64,000 bases of DNA from Triangularia verruculosa (Eukaryota > Ascomycota > Sordariomycetes > Sordariales > Podosporaceae): NCBI GenBank assembly GCA_033296885.1, contig MU863879.1:372001-436000 (forward strand). Direction: 5' to 3'. A program made the position numbers and the translations under genes. Below are positions 53,961 through 64,000 of this stretch, one piece after another (position 1 is the first letter of the stretch; the number at the start of each line of letters is the position of its first letter). Under the pieces are notes generated by a model. That model was not told the DNA's origin. It searched no databases and was given only the letters and a program-made list of their open reading frames with translations.

Positions 53961-55925
53961 TCACCTTCCAAAACCAAACCAGCCCCTCTTCTGCGGCTTT
54001 ACTTCTGGTTCTGGCTCTTTCTCAATTCCCTTGCTCCTTTCCTGAGCGGCAGCCACTGGGCGCTGTTTGGAGGGATACTCGATGTAGTTCCATGCGACAT
54101 CCAGGAACAAGGGCTTGACAGGAATGGGCTCGAGTTGAGGAGGGTATGTGACAATGTTGTTGAGATCGACACCACCCGCTGGGTAGTTGAGGAGCTGGGA
54201 AGACAACGGCTTACCAGCACCGCCGGTCTGTGATGCGCTGGTGGGTTTGTTCAAGTTGTGAATCTCGACCAGAGCGCGGGAACGCTGGAGCTCTCCACCA
54301 AGAATGTCTCGGAGCAACCCGACATGTTGGTTTGTGACTTGAATATTTCTTGGCGCAGATTTTCCGTCGTCGCTGTTGCCAGACAGAACTGAATGAGCCG
54401 CGTTGCACTGATCAAGTGCATGCTTAACCAATGCAAGTGCGTTGACAGCGCTGCCGGCGATCGCGTGGGATCTTGAAATCGCGAGGCACCTTTGATCATG
54501 TCAGCTTCTGCGCATAGCAATCGATGGGTGAATCACTTACTTGAGGGCGGTGAAGTACTGCGATGTAGCCTCGAGCTGTGTAGAGAGCTCCTGGTCGTTG
54601 GCCACACCGGGCAATTCCTTGATCGATTCAAGACTTTGTAGAATACCATCGTACAACACAACCTTCTCCTTGAGCTTGGCGATCTGTCTCCCTGGGGTGA
54701 GATCTTTGCCCTTATCGTCAGGGGTCTCCTCGGTCTGCTCTTGTTGCTTCTTCTTTCGGGCAGGAGAACTGAAATCTAGCCGGGCTCCATCATCCTGGCC
54801 GATCAGAACCCGATTGCGGCCAATACGCCAGCTGATCATCTCGAAGTTCACTGCGGTTCTGGTAATCTGTAGGCTCTGCATGCGGCTATCGCTTTGAGGG
54901 ACACCCTCGGATTTGAGTTCATCGATGGCCTGCTTGGTGGCATCGACAGCATCCTGGCTTGCAACCAAGATATCGTCATACGCCCCAGCCAGTTCTCTAG
55001 GGTTTACGGATGCAGCGGACGACAGCTTCTCTGACAACTTGACCTTTTCAGTGCCCACAGAAGCCCAAGCAACAGCAATAGCAGCGTCCTCAATCTTGAC
55101 CTCGCGCCCACGCCAGGTTAGAGTCGCCGGGGGTGCGTCTGCGGATGTCATTGCGCTTTTCTTATTTCGCTGCTCGTCCAGTATCGGTTGCAGCGCATTG
55201 TGTCTCTCCGCGACAGCATGTGAAAAGTACTTCCACGCTATTTCGTCGACAGGCTGCGTCCGAGGGATTTTGGCCTGGTAGGCGGCGTAGCGAATGGAGG
55301 GGTCGATGGTCTCAGAAAGAAGGTCTCTGAAGATATCGCCCTTCGTCGAGGTAGACAGTTGACTGTAAATAACCCGGGCTACCGAGTAGCTCTTCAAGCA
55401 GGGTTCCCAGTGCTGTTTCTCGAAAAGGGCCGCTCCCCTGAGCAGAGCGGCATATGCGCGGGCTTCCAGTTGGTCGACCCAGCTTGCGCCGCTCTCAGGC
55501 TTTACGATGACTTCGGCCATGTCTTCGGCAATTTGAGCACCCTTATCCAGACGAGAAGCAATATGTGACCGGGTCTTTCCGCCGATACCCTTCGTCTCGA
55601 CTGAATGCGCCGCCTTGATGGCCATGGCGTTTGCCCATGCTCGCTCCGCAGTCAAGAGGTGGAGATGAAGCCAGCTGATACACAACGAACGTTAGACAAC
55701 AGCAAATAAATACAGAAGAGACATGATGCCATACCGGTGGTCCTCGGCAACTTGCTCGGCGTACAGCTGGTTCCTGGTCTGAAAGGTGCCCCGTTTCTTG
55801 GTCGCGATGTTCAACTTTTTGCGGCAGTTCAGCAGCTTCTTGGAAAGCTGTCTCTGATAGGTGGAGTAGTCGCCGTAGAGCAATGCGCTCTCCCGGTGGG
55901 AGACGACGAACTTGGTGATGTCCAT
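53961..55925 (-). CDS. SRP68: signal recognition particle subunit SRP68
   Basis: Three exons (55925-55735, 55674-54541, 54489-53961) give 617 aa. SRP68 with SRP72 binds the S domain of SRP RNA and is needed for targeting secretory proteins to the ER. The start MDITKFVVSHRESALLYGDYSTYQRQLSKKLLNCRKKL is the RNA-binding domain, continuing across intron 1 into RWLHLHLLTAERAWANAMAIK. A helical TPR-like body follows. The C-terminus has LLRDILGGELQRSRALVEI and ends PQKRGWFGFGR. The frame is open upstream of 55925, but the added 106 residues are unrelated low-quality sequence. Only 113 bp separate its stop from the oxidase start. Confidence 0.92.
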
Positions 55926-56539
55926 CTTGGCTGCCCCTGTCGTCGATGTTGTTACCCTCGTGAGGCTCTGGTCCAGGTAACGGCGTACGGTGTTAGCACT
56001 GACACAAGGGTGGGGCTCTTTTTTGACATCGACTTGGGCTCCAGGCGCCCAGGCTGTGGATTTCAGTTTGTGCCCCGCAGAGATGGCCCAAGCTCCCAAT
56101 GGTAAATCGGCTGCTCCCCGCTGGAGTTTGCGCCGAACATCAGCCCAGCAGGTGCTGCGTGCTCCACCCCGGTTCAAGATGGTTGCCAGCGCCGTCCAAA
56201 TTTTTTGATGATTTTTCTCAAGAACGACGCCACATGCGAACACCCTCCATCCGTCCCAACCTCGATTCCAGCACCCGCCCTCCGTGCTGCGAACTCCCCC
56301 GAGCTTCCAATTGCGAGTTTTTTTGCGAACAGTCGTGGAGATACGGCCTACTCAATATGACGTATCGCGCAGGAGCGCAGTTTCTTCCTCACCACCGCGA
56401 AGTATAGATACAACTGGTTTCGGCTTCGATTTGCCCCAGACAAACCTCGACAAGACGCATTGCCGGTCCCAGGGTCGTGGATGATGTGCTCAGACCCTCG
56501 TGGGGTTTTGGATCCGAGACAGAGTTGACACCTGCGACG
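55926..56539. promoter_or_regulatory. divergent promoter region SRP68/PPR gene
   Basis: About 610 bp shared by two divergent housekeeping genes. Open frames overlap it on both strands but neither start is supported outside the chosen ATGs. Confidence 0.5.
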
Positions 56540-59500
56540 ATGCTAGAGAGGGCGGCCGCTACCCTCGAGCCATGCAGCAGCCTCCAACGAATTCTCCCCT
56601 CAGCCAGACAATACTTGCAGACCCGCCGCCAGCTCCATACGACATTCTGGCAGCATGGAGCTTATGATTTTGAGCTGCTCGACGCGTGCCAGGCCCTCCT
56701 GCGCACTCCTCGATCTGAACCCTTCCCAGCTCAGCCTCCATCTAGAACGAAGGAATCCGCCGTGCCCATGATGGCTTCGGTTTTCTTGCTGGACTTTCTG
56801 TACCCGAGGGGTGCCGTGGCTATGCTCCGCAAGATGTATCCGGCCTTTCCGAAACGACTCGAACCTATAGCAAAGGTCCACCAACCGTTTTCTCGACTGT
56901 TCATGTCTTCATTTCAAGACCGAAGTGCTGGGTCACGAAGTTCGCACGTGAGCGCTCGAGGACCGCCAAATCAGACGCAGACGCAGGATTTATATGAAGG
57001 AGATGGGATGGTAGAAAGCCAAGCACCGGGCTCGGAGGACAACACTGTCAAAGGCTTCAATTTGGAGGACTACAGGCATCTCCCGGTGGTCGAAAGATTA
57101 GAAATCTTCATTGACAACAAAACCTTTCGTGGAAACTACGAGAGAATCTGGGAGAATTTCGGGGAGCTGAGTGCGGATGTGCAGACGCACTTTCGACGCA
57201 AGGTTATTCATGCTCTGGCAACTTCGGCCCGCCCCTTGGAAGCGTGGAGAGTGCAAGAGTTGTTTGCGTTTTATGATGTCGAGGAGTGGACTGAGGATAT
57301 TGTCTTGGCACAGATTCGAGCAGACCTTGTCACAGGAAACCTCTCCTCGGCTCTTTCTGTTTTCAGAGCCGCTTTGAAGCTGCACGGTCATAGCCAGCCT
57401 CTCGACCTGCTTATCGCATACGGCATCTCGGCCAACAACTGGGACTTGATCACAGTGGCGTGGAAAACGTATTTGGAGATTAGGCCAGATGAATTCGATG
57501 TCCCTGTTGCTTGGTTGTCGATGCCGCCTGAGCCTGCCATGAGTGGCAAAGTCAAGATCAACCGATCAGGCGAATTTTCGACTGACCTGTTGACCGAAAC
57601 GTCCACAAGTAAGCAAAACAGTGATTCCCCGGACGCAACAAAGCCGGCTAGCGGAAAATGGAACTACGTTGTCGCGCCCGAGGTGGAGTATACCCAAGTA
57701 TCGGCGATATCCGACCTGAGCCTTCGGATTCGAACCCATTTTGCAAAGCTTCCTCGTGGGCAGTTTAAGGCATCCAAAGAAAAGTGGCCCCTGAGAGGGC
57801 TGTTCCGTCATATAGCGAGAAACTCATTGAATCTCTTTCGGCCTGCAGATGCAGAGCTGATCATGGAACACGCTTCGGATCCAGTCTCCTATGCCCCTTA
57901 TATCGTTCATCTCAGCGAGCAAGGTCGGTTAAAGGAGGCTGAGCAGCAGTACATGAAATACAGATCACTGAGTGATCCAAGACCGCGGGCAGCTGTCTTA
58001 CATGCGATAGTGCCCGCCTATTACCCAGACCACGTGCAAGGAATGGAACGTTTGCGTGAGGATTGGTACCGCGGTTACCCTCACCCAGATGAAGCGGCAT
58101 ACAAGAAGTTCCTCACGTACTACGCCAAGAGGGGTGATTTGGCGTCATTCATGAACATGACGAAGGAATATGAGGAACACTACGACGCCAATATTCGGAA
58201 AGACCCAATGTATGTCCGGACGCTCATGCATGCTCATGCGGTTCGCGGCGATCCCCAGTCGGTCCGCCAGGTCATGGAGGACGCCGCGGCCACGGTAGGT
58301 CACGAGCCTGGCCGCATGGAGCAGAACATTTTGTTGAAGGCTTATTACCATGAGGGAGACTACGATGCCGCCTTGGATCTTTTCTCCCGCATGTGGGAGA
58401 TGGATAATGTGGATCAGTACGCTCTGACGACGGTGATGAAGAACGCCGGCTGGAGAGGCGATCTCTCGTTCGTTCTCGAGCTTTTCGCGATGGCCAAAGA
58501 ACGTCACATTCCCTTCTCATTGACCATGATGACCTGCTTGGTCGAGGCATACTGCAAAAATGACCGATATAGCGAGGCTGAAAACCTTGCTATCGACATC
58601 ACCAAGGAAAAGAAACTGCAGGGCGACTACGTCCACATGTGGAACCTACTCATTCGATATAACGCCAAACGTCGAGATTTATCAGCCGTCAACCGGCTTT
58701 TGACCGCCATGTCGCAGCGCAACGTCACGTACAACCAAGACACATACAGCGGCCTTCTCCTGACCCTGCTCTACTGCCGCCAAGCTCACCATGCCTTGCA
58801 CCTCCTCCAGGTCGCCCGGACGACGAGTGGCTTTGAGCCGACTGCTCACCACTATACGCTTCTTGTTGCTGCCTTCATGTACAGTCGCGAACCGCTCATG
58901 GCGCAGAAAATCCTCGCCATGATGAAGGCCATGAACTTTCCTCAGTCAGCCAAGCTCATGGCGACGGCCATCAGCGCACTCAGCAGATTCGAGGACATCC
59001 CACCAGCGATGAGGCACAGAAACGATGCTCGTGGCTATCTGAATAGAGCGCTCAATTACTTCTACCAGGTTCTCGAGTCGGAGAAGAAGGGGTCTCCTGA
59101 CGGGCGGCGTGACATGATCAACATCTATTCCAAGATGACCTTCGTCTTGACTCAGATGCGACGTTTCACTACCATCAAGGATATCATCTCGCTTCACAAT
59201 GCACGTTGGCCGCACCAGGCGACTTTGCAGAAGGTTCCGCTCAGACTGCTGCATGACATCATGCTGGCCGACTTTCACGAAGAGAACTATCACCGGTTGC
59301 GAGAGACGTGGAATATCATTCTTGAGCGTACTGTCAGGCGCGGCATGTCGGTCATGGCTCAGGCGGGCCCGCTGTCTCCGGAGGATCAAAAGGTCATGGT
59401 GGCGCAAAAGTACCGGCTGTGTGACCCTCTCAAGACGATGCAGAGGTATTATCTTGAGAGTGAAGATGCCGATGGTCTTATCAACCTTGTTGAGACGGTT

Positions 59501-60172
59501 AGGTCCAAGGGTTTTGAACTCGACAGCAAAAACTGGAACTACTATGTCCAGGGTTTGGCGAGACTGAAGAGGTGGCGGTTGGCTTTCCTGACTTGTGAGG
59601 AGAGACTCATGGGTCAGTGGTTGGGTTGGCAGACGGACAGGGCGGCGAATATGGAGATGTGGAAGCTGCCTGTGGAAGTGAGGCGGCTGGCGAGTGATCC
59701 CAAGAGACCGCGGCCCATTGCCCACACATTGTTCATCCTCGCTAAGGAGTACATGGACCTGGAGAAGATCACGCCTTGGTCCAACGACGCGCTGAGGGAG
59801 TTTACCTACATTCAAAAATCAGCTCCACGTGTCATTCAAGCGATCACCAACATCGCGGCGGGCCATCCTTTGGAGCAGGAGATCTTTGGGGATGACGAGC
59901 AGTATAGAAGCCGGTTGAAGTACGTGCCGCCGCCGCCGGAGAGACAGAAGAGGAAGTTGAAGCCATTAAAAGATGGCAAAGGGGCTTCTGTGGAAGACGC
60001 AGTGGCGAAGGAGAAGAAGCTGGAGGCTCAGAAGGCGGCGCTGGCGAGGCAGCAGGCCATGATCAGACGGATGGCGGAACGGATTGCTGCTGAACAGGAG
60101 GCCAAGAAGGCTAATGCACTGATGGATGGGAAGGTGGCCGATTCGGAGGGAGACCGAGAGCAGGAAGATTAG
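56540..60172 (+). CDS. large mitochondrial pentatricopeptide repeat protein
   Basis: Single exon, 1,210 aa. The open frame extends 63 nt upstream but only with a GTG, so ATG 56540 is used; it opens MLERAAATLEPCSSLQRIL followed by an Arg-rich QTRRQLHTTFW, a plausible import presequence. PPR-type helical pairs run through about residues 460-1050 (AHAVRGDPQSVRQVMEDA, AYYHEGDYDAALDLFSRMWE, KNAGWRGDLSFVLELFAMAKE, VEAYCKNDRYSEAENLAIDI, YNAKRRDLSAVNRLLTAM). A charged Lys/Glu coiled tail ends it. Such proteins bind mitochondrial mRNAs. The N-terminus and size recall the group annotated as Neurospora CYA-5 (cytochrome oxidase expression), but I cannot confirm orthology. Confidence 0.85.
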   Translation: MLERAAATLEPCSSLQRILPSARQYLQTRRQLHTTFWQHGAYDFELLDACQALLRTPRSEPFPAQPPSRTKESAVPMMASVFLLDFLYPRGAVAMLRKMYPAFPKRLEPIAKVHQPFSRLFMSSFQDRSAGSRSSHVSARGPPNQTQTQDLYEGDGMVESQAPGSEDNTVKGFNLEDYRHLPVVERLEIFIDNKTFRGNYERIWENFGELSADVQTHFRRKVIHALATSARPLEAWRVQELFAFYDVEEWTEDIVLAQIRADLVTGNLSSALSVFRAALKLHGHSQPLDLLIAYGISANNWDLITVAWKTYLEIRPDEFDVPVAWLSMPPEPAMSGKVKINRSGEFSTDLLTETSTSKQNSDSPDATKPASGKWNYVVAPEVEYTQVSAISDLSLRIRTHFAKLPRGQFKASKEKWPLRGLFRHIARNSLNLFRPADAELIMEHASDPVSYAPYIVHLSEQGRLKEAEQQYMKYRSLSDPRPRAAVLHAIVPAYYPDHVQGMERLREDWYRGYPHPDEAAYKKFLTYYAKRGDLASFMNMTKEYEEHYDANIRKDPMYVRTLMHAHAVRGDPQSVRQVMEDAAATVGHEPGRMEQNILLKAYYHEGDYDAALDLFSRMWEMDNVDQYALTTVMKNAGWRGDLSFVLELFAMAKERHIPFSLTMMTCLVEAYCKNDRYSEAENLAIDITKEKKLQGDYVHMWNLLIRYNAKRRDLSAVNRLLTAMSQRNVTYNQDTYSGLLLTLLYCRQAHHALHLLQVARTTSGFEPTAHHYTLLVAAFMYSREPLMAQKILAMMKAMNFPQSAKLMATAISALSRFEDIPPAMRHRNDARGYLNRALNYFYQVLESEKKGSPDGRRDMINIYSKMTFVLTQMRRFTTIKDIISLHNARWPHQATLQKVPLRLLHDIMLADFHEENYHRLRETWNIILERTVRRGMSVMAQAGPLSPEDQKVMVAQKYRLCDPLKTMQRYYLESEDADGLINLVETVRSKGFELDSKNWNYYVQGLARLKRWRLAFLTCEERLMGQWLGWQTDRAANMEMWKLPVEVRRLASDPKRPRPIAHTLFILAKEYMDLEKITPWSNDALREFTYIQKSAPRVIQAITNIAAGHPLEQEIFGDDEQYRSRLKYVPPPPERQKRKLKPLKDGKGASVEDAVAKEKKLEAQKAALARQQAMIRRMAERIAAEQEAKKANALMDGKVADSEGDREQED

Positions 60173-60974
60173 AACATATTGTGGGAAAAGAAGGACGGTG
60201 GGTGATACATCTGGTTGAATGGGGGAGAGACTTGTATACTATGTGTATATTTTTTTGCATTTTGTACATATCCAAGATGGCGTATGTATGGTTACGTTGC
60301 TTGAAAGGACATCAACTTTTTTTTGTATATGCTAGGGGTTTGGCTGGTGGAGGGCGATGGATTGGGAATGGCGGTGGGCATGATACATATGACTTTGTTG
60401 GAAGACCTCTTATACGTATAGACAAAATCTCATAGACGGTACATGGGAGGTGAAAATAAAAAATGGATCAGATGTCGTTATAAGGCTTTCAAAAGTTTCA
60501 CTCTGCAGACGTAATTACCAGTACTGAATAGCGGCCGTCGTTGCCTGCCGGAATTATCTGAGTTCTTCAATGACAGGCAGTGGGTCCACTTTACGCCACA
60601 TTTTGACGCTCCCCTACCCTGTCACTTGATGCGCGCTGCTTGCACTCGACGCGACTCTGGGCGAAAGTGTTGGCAAAGAAAAAAGTATTCGCTCTATTCG
60701 ATTTATCGACAATCAACTACGACCCACGGTAGCCAGTGGCTTCTGCGACTTTTTCCTTTCTCGTCCGTCCTTTGGGAATTGATTTTATCTAGCAATTAGA
60801 GGAATAGACTTTCGGAAGATTTTTCTATTCTTTTAATTCCTTCTGAACTTGACCCTTTCGAGTCTTTCAACCCTACGGCGCCCTCGCAGCAGCTTGCGAT
60901 CGACCTTATCGCAAAACGACAAAACGAACTGGTCCAATTCAACCCCTCCACCGAGGAGAGGGAGCTTGGCAAAG
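60173..60974. other. intergenic, PPR gene 3' / Rmn1-like 5'
   Basis: About 800 bp in tandem orientation. The AT- and T-rich stretch at 60780-60850 and CTTGAC/CTTTCG-rich leader suit a 5' UTR. Nothing else seen. Confidence 0.55.
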
Positions 60975-63537
60975 ATGCTGTTCCCCGAAGAACATGAAAG
61001 CCATTTCAAGAAATGGATCGTCCAGCAGATTGAAAAGACGCAGGCCGCCGATGAGGTCGACGCGGATGTGCTTGCTGACTACGTCCTCGCGCTGCTGAGC
61101 TCGAGTGATGGCGATATCGAGACGGTTAGGCAGGCGTGCGCGGCTAGTCTGCCTGATTTTCTCGGGGAAGGTGCGTTTTTCAACTGAACAAAACTGACAG
61201 GGACACTGGCTGCCCCCAATGGAGCGGGAAAAAACGAAAACTGACATGGGATGAATTGAAACCAGGCACCAAGAAGTTTGTCGACGATATCATTGAGGCG
61301 ATAACAAACAAGTCGTATCTGCCGAATGCCCCGCCGAGACCTTCCCAGTACTTCCAACCGGGACCACCGCGAGCGATGGCAGGTTTGTCCTATGACGACG
61401 ACGGCAATGGCAGTGGGATGTCGTATCTGCAGGCGCAGGCACCGGGCTACCAACCTCCACCACAACAAGCGACCGGCAGGAAGCGGGCCTATAACGACTT
61501 GGATAACCCCGATCAGAACCAGGCTGGAATGGATGCGTATAATGCTAGGGCAGCTAAACAGCCCAGGAGAGGGCGTGGCGGGATGGTAGGGGGGAGCCGC
61601 TTTCAAGACCAGACGCAGCAACCAGACTCGGTACCGAATTGGGACCCGCAGTTCGCGGCAAACTTCATGTCCAACAACATGTTTCCACCCGGGTTTTTGG
61701 TTCCCCAACAGCAGCAGAACAATACGGGAGGAGGGAACAGGAATGCCGAGATGTGCAGAGCTTATGTTAGGAGAGGTGTCTGTCGGAGGGGTCTGAATTG
61801 CAGGTATTCTCACTCTACTGATAATGCCGGTCCTGCACAAGTCGAAGGTATGTTTTTTTTTCTTGACTGGACAACAACAGAAGTTTTGGATCGGCAGCTG
61901 ACGTTGACAAACAAAAGAATATGACCCAGCCAACGCGCTGATGACCAATAATATGTTTCCCCTGCAGATCCCGAGTTTGCCGTCTCTTGAGCTGTTTGGT
62001 CAAGGTCGGTTCAGGCAGCCCCCTATCTCCCACCGGTCTAAGGGACAGGGCGGGAACCGCGGCGGCCGCCAACGACGAGGGGGCGGAGATCGATCGGTCT
62101 TTTCGGCAGAGGGGCCGGTCAACGATCGAACGAAGACAACTATTGTTGTGGAGAGCATCCCAGAAGAAAATTTTGACGAGCATCAAGTGAGGGAGTTCTT
62201 TAGTCAGTTTGGGGATATCGTCGAGATCACGATGTACCCCTACAAAAGGCTGGCTGTCGTCAAATTTGACTGCTGGGAGGCGGCCAACGCGGCGTATAAA
62301 TCGCCTAAGGTCATCTTTGAGAACCGGTTTGTGAAGGTGTTCTGGTTTAAGGACGAGGAACAAATTTTGCCACCGCCGGGCAGTAGAGGGGCTAGGAACG
62401 GGAGTGTTTCTGGGCAAGGGGAGGAGGGGGCGGTGGAGAATGTGCCGCTGACCGAGGAGCAACTGGAGGAGATCAGGAGGAGGCAGGAGGAGGCTCAAAA
62501 GGTTTATGAAGAGAAGCAGAAGAAGAGGGAGGAGTTGGAGAAGAAACAAGAGGAGATAGACAAAAGGCAGAGGGAGCTGATGGCCGCTAAGGAGGCGCTG
62601 AAGGCGAAATTGGCGAAGCGGGGACAGAGCGTTGCGGATGGTAGTGAAAACGGGAATGGAGAGGGGAGTAGCAGGGAGCCAATGACGCAGTCCGAGGCTC
62701 TAAGGGCTCAGTTGGCTCGGTTGGAGGAGGAGGCGAGGCAGATTGGGATTGATCCGCATGCTGATTTGGACATGGCAGAGGATGGGTCTGAAGCCGGCTG
62801 GGGCCCTCCGAGAGGCGGGCACTGTGGCCGCGGTAGAGCGACATGGAGAGGGGCTTATGTGCCACGGGCGAGGGGTTATGCTCCGCGGGGTTTTAGAGGT
62901 GGTTATCGTGGCAGAGCAGATGTTCATGCGGCTTATGCTGCATATTCGCTTGACAACAGGCCAAAGAAGGTGGTGGTCACGGGGATTGGTTTCACAGAGG
63001 GCCAAAGAGACGAGCAGCTTCGGCAGTATCTTTTTGTAAGGCTGCTTTTTTCCCTCTTCTTCTCGTACAGCTTACTAACTTTCTGACTAGGGCGTCGGCG
63101 AATTCACCCACATCAACCACTCCTCCGATCCCCCAAGGACCGAAATCACCTTCAAAGACCGGAAAACCGCCGAGAAGTTCTTCAACAGCGTCACCCTCAA
63201 CGACTATACCATTCCTGAGATCGAAGGGCAGGTCGAGTTGGCGTGGGCTAGTAGCTCGTCGTCGTCCTCAACTACCCTGTCGACGCCTACGGCGAGTGGG
63301 TTCAGCCATGTTAATGGTGTTGCAACAAACAACACATCATCCACCGAAAACGGCACCGCTAAGAACGGTGATGGTGGCGATGGACGTAATGATGACGGGG
63401 AGAGTGTCGAGGACGATAGATACGTTGAGATAGTGCTTGATCATCAGCCGCCGAGGGAGCAGAGGGATAGGGACAGGGAGCGGGAGCAGAATGAGATGGA
63501 CTATGAGGTGGCTGATGATGCGGATGCGTGGTATTAG
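60975..63537 (+). CDS. PWI-like/CCCH/RRM RNA-binding protein, RBM26/27 (Rmn1) family
   Basis: Four exons (60975-61170, 61266-61847, 61918-63035, 63091-63537) give 780 aa. The N-terminus (FKKWIVQQIEKTQAADEVDADVLADYVLALL) is the PWI-like helical domain. A CCCH finger CRAYVRRGVCRRGLNCRYSH starts at C229 (spacing C-x7-C-x5-C-x3-H). An RRM (TTIVVESIPEENFDEHQVREFFSQFG...VVKFDCW) covers about residues 331-400. A long Glu/Lys/Arg coiled coil (about 440-510), an RGG-rich stretch, and a second RRM-like segment (KKVVVTGIGF...FGVGEFTHI) split by intron 3 follow. The order matches human RBM26/27 and S. pombe Rmn1, which work with MTREC/PAXT in nuclear RNA decay. That role is inferred. Confidence 0.88.
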
Positions 63538-64000
63538 CAGTACCATCGTCGCTTCTGAGCAAAGGTCGTGTAACTCGTACGAGATGGGCGAGGCGTTTGA
63601 GAGTTTAGAGGGGTTTATGGAGTTTGTGGGTGTTCGGTTTATGTACATTGGTGGATTGTTTGTTTGTTGTTGGATCATTGTTGCCGATTAAATGGGGGCC
63701 TGGCATGGCTCACCTTGGTTGCTAAATAGTCGATGTGTGGAGGAAGACCGCCGTCGCGCGAATAGTGTATTCTGGCTGCATAGAGGATTTTGCGTAGCCA
63801 GCTTCCTCGATGAGGAGGCTGGTGAGCTTTCTCTCAATTGTATTATACTGTATATTCAAAACTTGATAAAGCGCGATTGATGATCTCTGAGAGAAAGTGA
63901 CCACAAAGCTTGTTATTATGCTTATTAAACGCAATATATAATGCATACAACTCCAAAAACCCAAAACCCGACAACACCATCCCCCATGCTAAATCTATCT
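63538..64000. other. 3' flank to window end
   Basis: About 460 bp after the last stop. Presumed 3' UTR then AT-rich DNA; no start of a further gene is visible. Confidence 0.6.

Noticed and set aside
62100..62600. Antisense frame opposite the coiled-coil part of the Rmn1-like gene
   Set aside because: A Leu-rich translation produced by GAG/AAG-rich coding on the other strand.

Overview
This window is nuclear DNA of a filamentous ascomycete, most likely in the Sordariales (Podospora/Chaetomium/Neurospora relatives). The evidence is short GT-AG introns of about 45-270 nt with fungal CTGAC/CTAAC branch sites, a dispersed single 5S rRNA gene, a HET-domain gene, and housekeeping proteins that read as Pezizomycotina orthologues. 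The exact species cannot be told from the sequence. Exon structures were worked out by hand from splice signals and reading frame, so every intron is a prediction.

Left arm (0-22.8 kb, conserved genes): 3' part of tRNA-splicing endonuclease SEN34; divergent ELP4 and RPB8; a DUF4743-Nudix hydrolase; OPI10/Hikeshi; Golgi apyrase YND1; exosome subunit MTR3; a non-coding gene whose successive introns carry small nucleolar RNAs (13.45-14.5 kb); mannan polymerase subunit ANP1; and the Golgi ARF-GEF GEA1/2.

Middle (22.8-44.8 kb, accessory): a gene-poor, repeat-bearing island. It holds a secreted SGNH hydrolase, diverged tandem repeats, one 5S rRNA gene and one decayed 5S copy, a DUF7587 protein, a frameshifted remnant of a reducing polyketide synthase, an unrecognised 220-aa protein, a 458-bp TIR element with pol III-like boxes, a small Cys-rich secreted protein, a DUF7580 protein, a secreted RNase T1-like protein, a HET-ankyrin protein and a divergent subtilase. 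The content suggests self/non-self recognition and secretion. Its genes are unrelated to those on either side.

Right arm (44.8-64 kb, conserved genes): a DUF2415 WD40-like protein with a 20-nt first exon; mitochondrial Hsp70 SSC1; a membrane-anchored multicopper oxidase with a frameshift; SRP68; a large mitochondrial PPR protein divergent from SRP68; and a PWI/CCCH/RRM protein related to RBM26/27 (S. pombe Rmn1).

The most interesting item is the snoRNA host gene. Two of its intronic C/D RNAs carry guides that match the rRNA targets of yeast snR55 and snR61. The next intron holds an unusually long (223 nt) C/D-framed RNA with no recognised target, and the fourth holds a candidate H/ACA RNA.
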